Made by a program: the position numbers and the translations under genes. A model generated the notes under the pieces. That model made no database searches. It saw only the letters and a list, made by a program, of their open reading frames with translations, and had not been told where the DNA came from. A stretch of 15,151 nt of DNA from the NCBI GenBank assembly GCA_041179245.1, contig JBEGTT010000052.1, forward strand, positions 1 to 15,151, read 5' to 3'. Positions 1 to 7,118 of this stretch are shown here, in pieces; positions within the stretch are counted from its first letter, which is position 1; every line of letters starts with the position of its first letter. Source of the DNA: JBEGTT01 sp041179245. Its GTDB lineage: Bacteria; Pseudomonadota; Gammaproteobacteria; Burkholderiales; Rhodocyclaceae.

Positions 1-1387
1 CACCGGTACGCCCCTCAGGGGCGCGATTCATGATGTCCGCCAACATTTTGACCGAGATAATCGTCTGCTGATATTCGTTGATTAACCCTACGATCTGAAC
101 CAGCGGCCCGACGACTCGGCCAGACAGCATCTGGAAGGCAATCAGCACACCGACGGTCATGGTCTGATCGAAAACCCCTTGTGCGCCGACCAGAATAATG
201 ATGATCGGCATAAATTTGGCTAGAAAATCGGTAATCGTGTTGCCGGAAATAGATAACTGGCTGACGCTGTAATGGGCATTGATAGAGTTGGCGGAGAGTT
301 GATCCCAGTTTTTGCGTTGAATCGGTTCAATGGCAAGTGCCTTGACGGTTCGCATTCCATGAATCGTTTCAACCAAGAGGGCTTGTCTTTGGCCTTCAGC
401 GGTATTGAGTTTGTCGAGCCTCTCCCGGAAAGTGGGTAACAGAGCAGCAATGATTAGCCCCATCATCAGGGTGAATCCCAACACAATCAATGCCAAGGTG
501 ACCGAGTAGGTAAATAGCAGTGGCAGGAAAATTATTAGCGCAAGCAGATCCATCACCGAAAACATCAACCGCCCAGTCAGGAAATGGCGAATTCCCTCAA
601 GTTGCTGCATTTGACGGGTGACGACCCCGGCAGTTGATGTTTCGAAGAAATCGATCGGTAGCGATAGGAGGTGTTTAAAGGCGCGTCGGGTGACGCGCAT
701 ATCAATCTTGTTGGTGGCTGCAAGAAGCAGCATCTGACGAATGTAGCCGAAAAGTGAATCAAACAGCATCGCCAGTGAAACCCCAACCGTGAGCACAAGC
801 AAGGTGGATGCGCTTTGGTGAACCAGTACCTTGTCGATCACCAGTTGAAAGAACATCGGGGAGGCCAGGGCCAGGAGGTTCATGGCCATCGCGGCGATAA
901 GGACGTCCCTAAAGGCTTTACGTTGTTTAAAAATCTCAGGGATAAACCAGCGTAGGCCAAAGGGTTGGTTTTCATCCAGAACAGAGTATGAACGTTTCAG
1001 GAAAACCACATCGCCTGACCAGATTTCTGCAAAATCCTGCTCGCTGAAATATGCTACGTTGCTGGCGTTAGTGCGCGGATCTACGACGGCCAGTCGCTTG
1101 TTACCTTCTTCACCTTCGCGACCAACAACGATAATCCCTGCGCCATCATGAAGTTTGGCAATGAACGGAAAAACGCCTTCTAAGGACGTAATTTGTTCCC
1201 AGTCAAGCTGTTCCCCTCTGGCCTGCATCCCGATTTCAGCCGCCATCCGAACGATGAGTGGTATTTCGGGTTCCTGATGGGTGAGGGCAAAGTCATGGAT
1301 CAGCCGTTCAGGCGTAATGCGGATGCTTTTGCTTTGCGCAATGGCCGCTAAACATTGAACAACGCTGTGGGGGAAGTTTTCAGCCAT
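1..1387 (-). CDS. Type I secretion ABC transporter, HlyB-like with degenerate C39-like domain (3' end outside window)
   Basis: Inner-membrane exporter subunit of a type I secretion system, which would pump an unfolded RTX-type protein through an HlyD-type adaptor and a TolC-type channel using ATP. The reading frame opens at ATG 1387 and stays open for 462 codons to the window edge, so the nucleotide-binding domain is not in view. Residues 1-130 resemble the C39-like domain of HlyB: the CLAAIAQ segment matches the second half of the C39 peptidase DCGxxCL motif, but the position of the catalytic Cys is Ser8, so I infer a substrate-docking and not a cleaving domain. From about residue 145 the ABC transmembrane domain follows (WFIPEIFK, SPMFFQLVIDKVLVH, LPIDFFET, FLTGRLM), as in HlyB. 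It starts 35 bases after the TolC-like gene stops, with no good Shine-Dalgarno, which suggests one operon with coupled translation. The substrate is unknown. Confidence 0.9.
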   Translation of the reverse strand, partial: MAENFPHSVVQCLAAIAQSKSIRITPERLIHDFALTHQEPEIPLIVRMAAEIGMQARGEQLDWEQITSLEGVFPFIAKLHDGAGIIVVGREGEEGNKRLAVVDPRTNASNVAYFSEQDFAEIWSGDVVFLKRSYSVLDENQPFGLRWFIPEIFKQRKAFRDVLIAAMAMNLLALASPMFFQLVIDKVLVHQSASTLLVLTVGVSLAMLFDSLFGYIRQMLLLAATNKIDMRVTRRAFKHLLSLPIDFFETSTAGVVTRQMQQLEGIRHFLTGRLMFSVMDLLALIIFLPLLFTYSVTLALIVLGFTLMMGLIIAALLPTFRERLDKLNTAEGQRQALLVETIHGMRTVKALAIEPIQRKNWDQLSANSINAHYSVSQLSISGNTITDFLAKFMPIIIILVGAQGVFDQTMTVGVLIAFQMLSGRVVGPLVQIVGLINEYQQTIISVKMLADIMNRAPEGRTG

Positions 1388-1422
1388 GAAATAAAGTCAG
1401 GGGAAGTGCCAAAATATGAGGG

Positions 1423-3306
1423 TTAGTGAGCAAGGATGGTGGTGTCCGAATTGGATGAAATGACCCGACAACGCTGCTGGGGTTGAAGTGCGTTACACAG
1501 TTGCAACGCCTCATCGGGTGATCCAAATCGCGCAATCACGACTTGGTACCAAGCCTGTTTTCCAGTCGTTTTGTACTCGACACTATCCAGCAGTTTCGGG
1601 CGAATCATACGGCCATCCATGAAGTTTGGAAAACGCCGAGTAAGGTCACGCCATAAAGGCGAGAGCGCGGAGGCGTGGGTCGCGTTTTCAAGCTCAACCT
1701 GCCAGAACTCTGTTCCCGGATCAAATTGGGCGTCATCAAATCTAGGAATATCCGGCGTGAGCACTTCGCTAGCTTCTGTGTTGCCTAAGTTCATGCCGCT
1801 AATCAGCTGAAGGATGGGGATTTGAGCTTTAAAAAACTCAGCGCGCGTTTTTTGGAAGTCATCTAGGTATCGGTTGTAGCTGCGCTGGGTATCCAGCAGG
1901 GACAAATAATCCAAGCTGCCCATGTCGAATATTTTGCGGTTGATTTCCCAAGCACGCTTGGCTGCTTCCGAGGCCGCTTTGTGTGCAGAAAGCCGCCGTG
2001 CTGTTTGCTGAACCGCTGACTTGGAATTTTCTGTTTCGCGGGCAGCTTGATAGATGGTGCGAACGTAGGATTCAACCATTTCCTCTTTAACGGCTTGGGT
2101 GAACTGGCGTTCCCCTTTGCGTCGTCCGCCATCAAAAAGGTTAACACTCAGATTAGCCACTACATTCCAGAACAGGGTTCCAGGTAAAAACAAATTAGAG
2201 GCTAGGGCGCTGCTTGAGCCTGATTGGGCGGCGAGGTCGATTGTTGGAAGTATTCTGGCTCGTGCAACATCAATATCGGCTCTGGCGGCGAGGAGTTGGG
2301 CTTCGGCTGCGCGAATATCGGGGCGTTGCATTAGCGATACGCTTGAAAAAGCGGTTAAGGGTGTTGCCGGTGGTGTTAGCGAATCCAGTCCCGCATCTGA
2401 CAGCAAAAGCTCTCCAGGGGTGACGCCAACTAACATGGCTAGCGCGGTCAACACCTCAAAGCGTTGTTGTTCAAGGGTTGGGATGGTGGCGCGCAAGGAA
2501 AAAATAGCGGCTTTTTGTTGTTCCAGTTCGGACAAAGTCGCATCACCCATGGTCAAGCGCTTTTCGAGGATGACCAGTGTCGCTTGTAAAACGGTTTCGG
2601 TTGCTTCGGCGATCCTGAGTCGGTCATTCAGCGATAAGTACTCAAGATAACTAGCGGTGATATTGGCTGTTAGATTACGTTCGACATTGGCCCGTTCATG
2701 GATGGCTCGCTGGAGTTGGAATTCCGCAGAATCGGCTAATGCGGCCTGCTCGCCCCAAATATCGAGACGCCAATCAGCTCGGATACTGGCTTGATAGGTT
2801 TTCTGCCCAATTAGTTTGGAGTTACCGCTATTCGTTCCCGTTTGCTGTCCGGTGGGAGCGGTTCCAACAGCCGTGCTGCCAGGGGCCTGATTGGCGGCGG
2901 CCAGCGGTGCTGAAAGCGAAGGTTTCTTGCCAGCACTGGCTTGAACGTAACGTGCTTTGAGTTGAACCATTCGGCTTAGCGCGATGCGGATGTCGGCATT
3001 CTGGCTTAGCCCTCGATCGATCAGGCTGCCGAGCTCTTCGCTCTGGAAAGCTTGCCACCAGTCAGGGCCAAGAACTTTTTCGGCGGAAATGGATGCTGGT
3101 TCAGCCCCATTTTCTGTCGTGTCTCGGTTGTTCTCCGCTGTTTCGGCTATTTCTGCATGGCGGGTCAGAACGCCCGTTTTGGGGATATCCATGCGCTCTT
3201 TCGGGAGCAGGCACCCGGTTAGCAAAATAGCCGCTAATGCTATTGGCAATAGCTTAAAAAGAGGTAAAAAACCAAGTGGCATGTAGCGCTTAAATGCCTT
3301 CACCAT
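1423..3306 (-). CDS. TolC/NodT-type outer-membrane efflux lipoprotein with C-terminal SPOR-like extension
   Basis: Outer-membrane channel component, probably serving the ABC exporter encoded just downstream. The start at ATG 3306 gives 627 residues: a basic n-region (MVKAFKRY), a hydrophobic stretch and a lipobox LTGC, so Cys32 would be lipidated. A second possible start is ATG 3282 (24 residues to the Cys). The body is a typical OEP protein: the SLIDRGLSQNADIRIALSR segment, the second-repeat motif RPDIRAAEAQLLAARADIDVARA, and SLLDTQRSYNRYLDDF. Family members usually end soon after this helix; here about 100 extra residues follow, and the last 56 (coded at about 1426-1593) look like a SPOR fold (AWYQVVIARFGSPDEALQLC). 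SPOR domains bind denuded peptidoglycan, so a septal or wall anchor is possible, but this is inference. The start codon overlaps the end of osmC by 17 bases, indicating co-transcription. Confidence 0.88.
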   Translation of the reverse strand: MVKAFKRYMPLGFLPLFKLLPIALAAILLTGCLLPKERMDIPKTGVLTRHAEIAETAENNRDTTENGAEPASISAEKVLGPDWWQAFQSEELGSLIDRGLSQNADIRIALSRMVQLKARYVQASAGKKPSLSAPLAAANQAPGSTAVGTAPTGQQTGTNSGNSKLIGQKTYQASIRADWRLDIWGEQAALADSAEFQLQRAIHERANVERNLTANITASYLEYLSLNDRLRIAEATETVLQATLVILEKRLTMGDATLSELEQQKAAIFSLRATIPTLEQQRFEVLTALAMLVGVTPGELLLSDAGLDSLTPPATPLTAFSSVSLMQRPDIRAAEAQLLAARADIDVARARILPTIDLAAQSGSSSALASNLFLPGTLFWNVVANLSVNLFDGGRRKGERQFTQAVKEEMVESYVRTIYQAARETENSKSAVQQTARRLSAHKAASEAAKRAWEINRKIFDMGSLDYLSLLDTQRSYNRYLDDFQKTRAEFFKAQIPILQLISGMNLGNTEASEVLTPDIPRFDDAQFDPGTEFWQVELENATHASALSPLWRDLTRRFPNFMDGRMIRPKLLDSVEYKTTGKQAWYQVVIARFGSPDEALQLCNALQPQQRCRVISSNSDTTILAH

Positions 3307-3727
3307 CGTCAATAATTTCGGTGTCGTGTGTGATTTCGGCGGTCTTGCCCAGCATGATGGAAGCGGAGCAATATTTCTCTTTGGATAACTGAATCGCCCG
3401 TTCAACAGCCTCTGGCTTAAGTTTTTGACCTTTCACCTTGAAATGAAAGTGAATACGGGTGAAAACTTTAGGATCTGTTTCTGCGCGATCGGCATGGATC
3501 GAAACGTCGCATGAGGTGATACTGTGGCGGCCTTTTTTCAGAATTAGAACCACGTCGAACGCGGTGCATCCTCCTGCGCCAGCAAGGAGCAATTCCATCG
3601 GGCGAGGCGCTAGGTTGCGACCACCTGCTTCGGGTGCTCCATCCATGGCGATGATATGTCCGCTACCTGTTTCGGCAATGAAAGACATTCCGCTATCACT
3701 ACCCATCCATTTAACTGTGCATTCCAT
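3290..3727 (-). CDS. OsmC/YhfA-family protein, putative thiol-dependent peroxidase
   Basis: A 145-residue OsmC-fold protein. OsmC and Ohr proteins reduce organic hydroperoxides with a pair of cysteines; the YhfA branch is less well defined. Here Cys54 sits in GAGGCTAFDVV and Cys120 in KYCSAS, the two family positions, and the overall text (MDGAPE, PMELLLAGAGGC, ILKKGR, ITHDTEI) follows E. coli YhfA closely, so YhfA is the better label. The length is normal for the family. The ATG at 3727 is preceded by a strong GGAGG eight bases upstream. It is the first gene of the minus-strand run and its last codons overlap the start of the TolC-like gene, so a thiol peroxidase seems to be translated together with a secretion channel. 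I see no convincing sigma70 promoter; a TAGAAT at 3755-3760 could be a -10 but lacks a good -35. Confidence 0.9.
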   Translation of the reverse strand: MECTVKWMGSDSGMSFIAETGSGHIIAMDGAPEAGGRNLAPRPMELLLAGAGGCTAFDVVLILKKGRHSITSCDVSIHADRAETDPKVFTRIHFHFKVKGQKLKPEAVERAIQLSKEKYCSASIMLGKTAEITHDTEIIDDGEGI

Positions 3728-3771
3728 CGTTATCCTCCGAGTTAGGGGTTCGGCATTCTACGGGTAAATAA

Positions 3772-3795
3772 AAAATCGTGGGCTTGCTCGATTTT
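3772..3795 (-). terminator. AT-rich hairpin followed by T-run in the osmC upstream region
   Basis: The arms 3772-3778 and 3789-3795 are perfect 7-base inverted repeats (AAAATCG and CGATTTT) around a 10-base loop. Read on the minus strand the stem is followed by a run of six T, the layout of an intrinsic terminator. It lies about 45 bases upstream of the osmC start, so it could be an attenuator in an osmC leader or block antisense transcription. The stem is weak and AT-rich; it could equally be a binding site or chance. Confidence 0.3.
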
Positions 3796-3904
3796 GCAGC
3801 GCAACAATTCGTTAAGAGTATTTACAGTGCTGATGGAGGTTTGTATTTGTTTTATTTTTATAAATCATATGGTTAGATAATTTTTTGTGAGTGGAATTGC
3901 TTTT

Positions 3905-3919
3905 TTGTGCAATGCACAA
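3905..3919. promoter_or_regulatory. Perfect palindrome TTGTGCA-A-TGCACAA, probable operator
   Basis: Two 7-base arms around a single A form a perfect inverted repeat. It ends six bases before the -35 box of the promoter at 3926-3954, a position typical of an activator or repressor site. It also fits the T-N11-A pattern of LysR-type boxes. A near copy (arms TTGTGCA and TGCAGCAA) is present at 13133-13148 upstream of another gene in this window. The binding protein is unknown; TGCA-rich palindromes of this kind recall the sites of PHA-related regulators in betaproteobacteria, which is only a hypothesis. Confidence 0.55.
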
Positions 3920-3925
3920 TAATTC

Positions 3926-3954
3926 TTGTGTTTGAGTTTTGGTTGTCGCATAAT
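3926..3954 (+). promoter_or_regulatory. Sigma70-like promoter for the candidate small RNA
   Basis: A -35 box TTGTGT at 3926-3931 is followed after exactly 17 bases by CATAAT at 3949-3954. Transcription would start near A3961. No start codon with a Shine-Dalgarno follows before the terminator at 4045, so the product is best read as a non-coding RNA. Confidence 0.55.
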
Positions 3955-3960
3955 GAGCGT

Positions 3961-4076
3961 AACGAAGCAGGGAATGTTGAGTGTTTTTCCTTCATGACTG
4001 CTTCCTCCGCTGTCTCCTCCACCCTCCTCCTTTGGTGTGGATTTAGCGCGATTCCCTAGGAATCGCGCTTTTTTTT
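3961..4076 (+). ncRNA. Candidate trans-acting small RNA with repeated CCUCC anti-Shine-Dalgarno motifs
   Basis: A unit of about 116 nt bounded by a promoter (3926-3954) and a strong intrinsic terminator (4045-4076) in a 434-base gene-free region. Seen in the sequence: a 5' hairpin whose arms GAAGCAG (3964-3970) and CTGCTTC (3998-4004) pair perfectly; then CCTCC at 4004-4008, 4016-4020, 4023-4027 and 4026-4030; a short hairpin CACC (4020-4023) with GGTG (4034-4037) that would show CTCCTCCTTT in its loop; then the terminator. CCUCC in exposed positions is the mark of small RNAs that mask ribosome-binding sites, as in the alphaproteobacterial cuckoo and CcsR-type RNAs; relation by descent is not claimed. 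Regulation by the palindrome at 3905-3919 is likely. I do not recognise it as a named RNA family. Confidence 0.6.
4045..4076 (+). terminator. Strong rho-independent terminator
   Basis: Perfect 11-base inverted repeat: AGCGCGATTCC at 4045-4055, loop CTA at 4056-4058, GGAATCGCGCT at 4059-4069, running into eight T (4069-4076). The coding gene upstream is on the opposite strand, so the terminator must belong to a plus-strand transcript starting inside the intergenic region. Confidence 0.88.
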
Positions 4077-4161
4077 AGCTAAATTTTGGTATTCGAACCC
4101 GGCATAATGGCTAACTTGGTTGGCAAGCATGGCGTTCAGCGTATTTTTCAGGGAGTGGTCA

Positions 4162-4776
4162 GTGGTAGAAAGTATAGGGAATTTGGTACAAAACCCTCGG
4201 TTACTTGCATCTTTGTTGTTGAATCTGCCTAACTACAACGAAGTGATCCTTGAGCCTGGCGCGCTGCAAACGAATTTAACGCCTGCTGCTGTTTTGGTAC
4301 CCATCGTTCCTCGTCCTGATGGTGCGACTCTACTCCTCACCAAGCGAACCGATCATCTGCGGGACCACCCTGGGCAAATCAGTTTCCCGGGAGGACGTGT
4401 GGAACCAGATGATGCAAGTTCTTGGCATACGGCGGTTCGGGAAGCGCAGGAAGAAATTGGTTTAAAACCCGAGTTGGTGGAAACGTTGGGTTATCTTCCA
4501 GAATACCGGACAGGGACGGGTTTTGCCGTCACGCCGGTAGTTGCACTGGTTTCACCACCGTTCGAATTGGTGCTTGATACGTTTGAAGTGGCTGAGGCGT
4601 TTGAGGTTCCCTTGTCTTTTCTGCTCAACGAGGCAAACCACGAGCGGCATGTTCTGATGGTAAGAGGGGCAGAGCGGTGTTATCACGCGATGCGTTACGA
4701 GAATTATTTTATTTGGGGAGCCACCGCTGGGATGATAATCTCGCTTGCACAGCGTTGTGGTATCGTTCCCCGCTAG
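4162..4776 (+). CDS. Nudix hydrolase, CoA pyrophosphatase (NudL/YeaB type)
   Basis: Cytosolic enzyme expected to split CoA and acyl-CoA into 4'-phosphopantetheine species and 3',5'-ADP, which controls CoA pools. With the GTG start at 4162 the product is 204 residues. The CoA-specific motif LLTKRTDHLRDHPGQISFPGG spans about residues 58-78 and runs into the Nudix box, with REAQEEIG at 93-100 supplying the metal-binding glutamates. The C-terminal YFIWGATAGMI segment is also as in E. coli NudL. I chose GTG 4162 because AGGGAG lies six bases upstream; ATG 4129 (11 more residues) and TTG 4120 are in frame but lack a ribosome-binding site. A CATAAT at 4103-4108 could be a -10 box with a poor -35. 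The next gene begins 48 bases downstream on the same strand. Confidence 0.9.
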   Translation: MVESIGNLVQNPRLLASLLLNLPNYNEVILEPGALQTNLTPAAVLVPIVPRPDGATLLLTKRTDHLRDHPGQISFPGGRVEPDDASSWHTAVREAQEEIGLKPELVETLGYLPEYRTGTGFAVTPVVALVSPPFELVLDTFEVAEAFEVPLSFLLNEANHERHVLMVRGAERCYHAMRYENYFIWGATAGMIISLAQRCGIVPR

Positions 4777-4824
4777 TTCCGTAGCCAATTCCGTATTAAC
4801 TGTCCGTGCTAACCAAGATTCCAG

Positions 4825-5823
4825 ATGAGTTTTTTTTCTCTCCTTGCGGTTTTTATTCTTGAACAGATTCAGCCGCTTCCATACCGTCGCCTTATTCGCA
4901 ACCCCATTGAAGCGCTCGCCAGTTTGCTGGCAAAACGATTTAATGCCGGGCGCTACCAACATGGGATGCTGGCGACCCTGATCGTCCTCGGGCCGTTGTT
5001 GAGCGGTTTGTTGCTACTTTATATGTTTTTGAACGTGGTAAATCCTGTCCTGGGCTGGGCATTAAATGTCCTCGTCTTATACCTGACGATGGGGTTTCGG
5101 CAGTTTAGTCATCACTACACCGAAATCCTTCTGGCCTTGCGGAATGAAAATTTACCGCTTGCCCGGCAGTTACTGGCGGATTGGCGTTACGCCAATGGTG
5201 TTCCCAGCCCTGATAAACCGGGTTTGGAGCAAACCGAAGACATCGCCCGAGAAGCCATTGAGTTGGCTTTGTTGGGCGCGCATCGCCACGTTTTTTCAGT
5301 CCTGCTTTGGTTTGTGTTGTTGCCTGGTCCAATTGGGGCAGTTCTGTATCGGGTGACCGCTCTATTAGCGTGTTCTTGGGAGCGATCAGAGAAAAAGATG
5401 GGTAGCTCACCCTCTGATTTCCCGCTGTTTGCGCGCCGATTGTTTGTTCTGCTGGATTGGTTTCCTGCCCGAGCAACGGCAGCGGCTTTTGCTATCGTCG
5501 GTAATTTTGAAGATGCGGTGTATTGCGCTCGTAATGAATCGTCAGACTGGTCAGATGAAGCGACCGGGATTATTCTTGCCAGTGCTGCCGGGGCTTTGGG
5601 AGTTCGTATTAGTACCCGTGTTCCCCTGGTCGTGAGTGAGATTCCTGAAGGTTTGGAAGATTTGTCGCTGACTTCCACCGAAGGAAGCCGGGATTACGAT
5701 GAGCCTTTTGGTGAAGTCGCCGGAGTGGATTTTATGCAAAGTGCGGTCGGCCTTGTATGGCGGGCTACCGTGCTTTGGGTTCTGTTGTTGTTTTTACTGG
5801 GTTTGGCCAGTATTTTTGGTTGA
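4825..5823 (+). CDS. CobD/CbiB-family (AmpE-like) inner-membrane protein
   Basis: A 332-residue polytopic membrane protein. Hydrophobic stretches lie near the N-terminus (FFSLLAVFILEQ), at about 50-70 (TLIVLGPLLSGLLLLYMFL) and 75-90, near 155-180 (FSVLLWFVLLPGPIGAVLY) and at the very C-terminus (ATVLWVLLLFLLGLASIFG). The motifs HHYTEILLALRNENLPLARQLL and LLDWFPARATAAAFAIVGNFEDA align with CobD/CbiB and with E. coli AmpE, so the superfamily is clear. True CbiB makes adenosylcobinamide; no other cobalamin gene is present here, and AmpE is linked to beta-lactamase signalling, so the substrate is left open. It is somewhat longer than AmpE because of a loop rich in acidic residues before the last segment. 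No clear Shine-Dalgarno precedes ATG 4825. It follows the Nudix gene by 48 bases and precedes the thiolase by 33. Confidence 0.82.
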   Translation: MSFFSLLAVFILEQIQPLPYRRLIRNPIEALASLLAKRFNAGRYQHGMLATLIVLGPLLSGLLLLYMFLNVVNPVLGWALNVLVLYLTMGFRQFSHHYTEILLALRNENLPLARQLLADWRYANGVPSPDKPGLEQTEDIAREAIELALLGAHRHVFSVLLWFVLLPGPIGAVLYRVTALLACSWERSEKKMGSSPSDFPLFARRLFVLLDWFPARATAAAFAIVGNFEDAVYCARNESSDWSDEATGIILASAAGALGVRISTRVPLVVSEIPEGLEDLSLTSTEGSRDYDEPFGEVAGVDFMQSAVGLVWRATVLWVLLLFLLGLASIFG

Positions 5824-5856
5824 ACATTTTTGTTTTGAGCGATAAAGGAGAATTGA

Positions 5857-7038
5857 ATGAGCCGTGATGTTGTCGTATTGAGTGCAGTACGTTCCCCAAT
5901 TGGTGCATTTGGCGGTTCCTTAGCTGACTTTGAAAGCACTGAACTGGCTGGCATCGTGATGAAAGAAGCGATTGCACGTTCTGGTGTAGATGCTCAGCAA
6001 ATTAGCTATGTGACTGTTGGTACAACGATGCCAACCGATTCACGTTATGCCTATGTTTCGCGCGTGGCCTCTATTCAAGCGGGCCTGTCGATGGACTCAG
6101 TCGCGATGCAAGTGTCCCGTCTGTGTGCTTCAGGTCTGCAAGGTATCGTAACTACAGCGCAAAACATCATGTTGGGCGATGCTGATTACGGTATTGGTGG
6201 TGGTGTTGAAGTCATGTCTAAGGCCGCTTACCTGATGCCAAGTCTTCGGACTGGCGCTCGTATGGGCGACACCAAGGCGATTGACTCGATGGTCGCCGTA
6301 TTGACGGATCCATTTGGTGTTGGCCATATGGGTATCACGGCTGAAAACTTGGCGACCAAGTGGAATATCAGCCGCGAAGAGCAAGATGCATTTGCGGTTG
6401 AATCGCAACGTCGTGCTGCAGCAGCTATTGATGCAGGGCACTTCAAGTCACAAATCGTCCCAATCGTGAAGCAAACTCGTAAGGGCGAAGTGGTATTTGA
6501 TACCGATGAGCACCTGAAGCGTGACACGACCATGGCGTCTCTGGCGAAGATGAAGCCAGCGTTTAAGAAAGACGGCACAGTAACTGCCGGTAATGCCTCT
6601 GGTATTAACGATGGTGCAGCATTCTTTGTGCTGGCTGCCGCTGATGTAGCGGCTAAGGCAGGTCAAAAACCGCTGGCACGTTTGGTGTCTTACGCTGTTG
6701 CTGGCGTGCCCAATGACATCATGGGTGAAGGCCCCGTTCCTGCGACTAAATTGGCCTTGAAAAAGGCCGGTCTAACGCTGGATCAAATGGATGTTATTGA
6801 ATCTAATGAGGCGTTTGCGGCACAAGCGATTGCAGTTTCTAAGTCATTAGGTCTGGATCCAGTAAAGACTAATCCAAATGGTGGCGCGATTGCATTGGGT
6901 CACCCAGTTGGTTGTTCCGGTGCTTTCATTGCAACCAAGGCGCTGTACGAACTACAACGCGTGGGTGGTAAGTACGCTCTGGTCACTATGTGTATCGGTG
7001 GCGGACAAGGCATCGCTTGTATCTTCGAGCGCATGTAA
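5857..7038 (+). CDS. bktB: Acetyl-CoA C-acyltransferase / beta-ketothiolase, BktB type
   Basis: A 393-residue thiolase that interconverts two acyl-CoA molecules with a 3-ketoacyl-CoA and CoA. The catalytic set is complete: Cys90 in RLCASGLQG (acyl-accepting nucleophile), His349 in GHPVGCSG and Cys379 in CIGGGQG (acid/base), with NEAFAAQA before them. Length and spacing match the Zoogloea/Ralstonia enzymes. Segments such as FGGSL, GDADYGIGGG, FDTDEH and VTMCIGGGQGIA.IFER read like Ralstonia BktB, which also takes propionyl-CoA to 3-ketovaleryl-CoA; substrate range here is inferred. ATG 5857 has a strong AAAGGAG seven bases upstream. The codons are visibly more biased (CGT, GGT, GCA, CAA) than in neighbours, consistent with high expression. 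A terminator follows at 7057. Its own promoter is not obvious in the 33-base gap, so read-through from upstream genes is possible. Confidence 0.93.
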   Translation: MSRDVVVLSAVRSPIGAFGGSLADFESTELAGIVMKEAIARSGVDAQQISYVTVGTTMPTDSRYAYVSRVASIQAGLSMDSVAMQVSRLCASGLQGIVTTAQNIMLGDADYGIGGGVEVMSKAAYLMPSLRTGARMGDTKAIDSMVAVLTDPFGVGHMGITAENLATKWNISREEQDAFAVESQRRAAAAIDAGHFKSQIVPIVKQTRKGEVVFDTDEHLKRDTTMASLAKMKPAFKKDGTVTAGNASGINDGAAFFVLAAADVAAKAGQKPLARLVSYAVAGVPNDIMGEGPVPATKLALKKAGLTLDQMDVIESNEAFAAQAIAVSKSLGLDPVKTNPNGGAIALGHPVGCSGAFIATKALYELQRVGGKYALVTMCIGGGQGIACIFERM

Positions 7039-7056
7039 GTCTAAAAGCCAGATAGT

Positions 7057-7092
7057 AAATCCCGGTAACTCATTGAGTGCCGGGATTTTTTT
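7057..7092 (+). terminator. Rho-independent terminator after the thiolase gene
   Basis: AAATCCCGG (7057-7065) pairs with CCGGGATTT (7080-7088); an inner ACTC/GAGT pair extends the stem. Seven T follow (7086-7092). It sits 18 bases after the thiolase stop and just before the convergent serB stop, so it separates the two convergent units. Confidence 0.88.
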
Positions 7093-7118
7093 CAGCCTTG
7101 TTTTGGCTGGGAGGGCGC

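Noticed and set aside
2099..2650. Open frame of 183 codons on the plus strand opposite the TolC-like gene
   Set aside because: It lies wholly antisense to a well-supported gene, has no ribosome-binding site and reads as Ser/Arg-rich shadow sequence.
3728..4161. A small protein gene in the gap between osmC and the Nudix gene
   Set aside because: No start codon with a ribosome-binding site opens a frame of reasonable length before the terminator at 4045, so the non-coding RNA reading is preferred.
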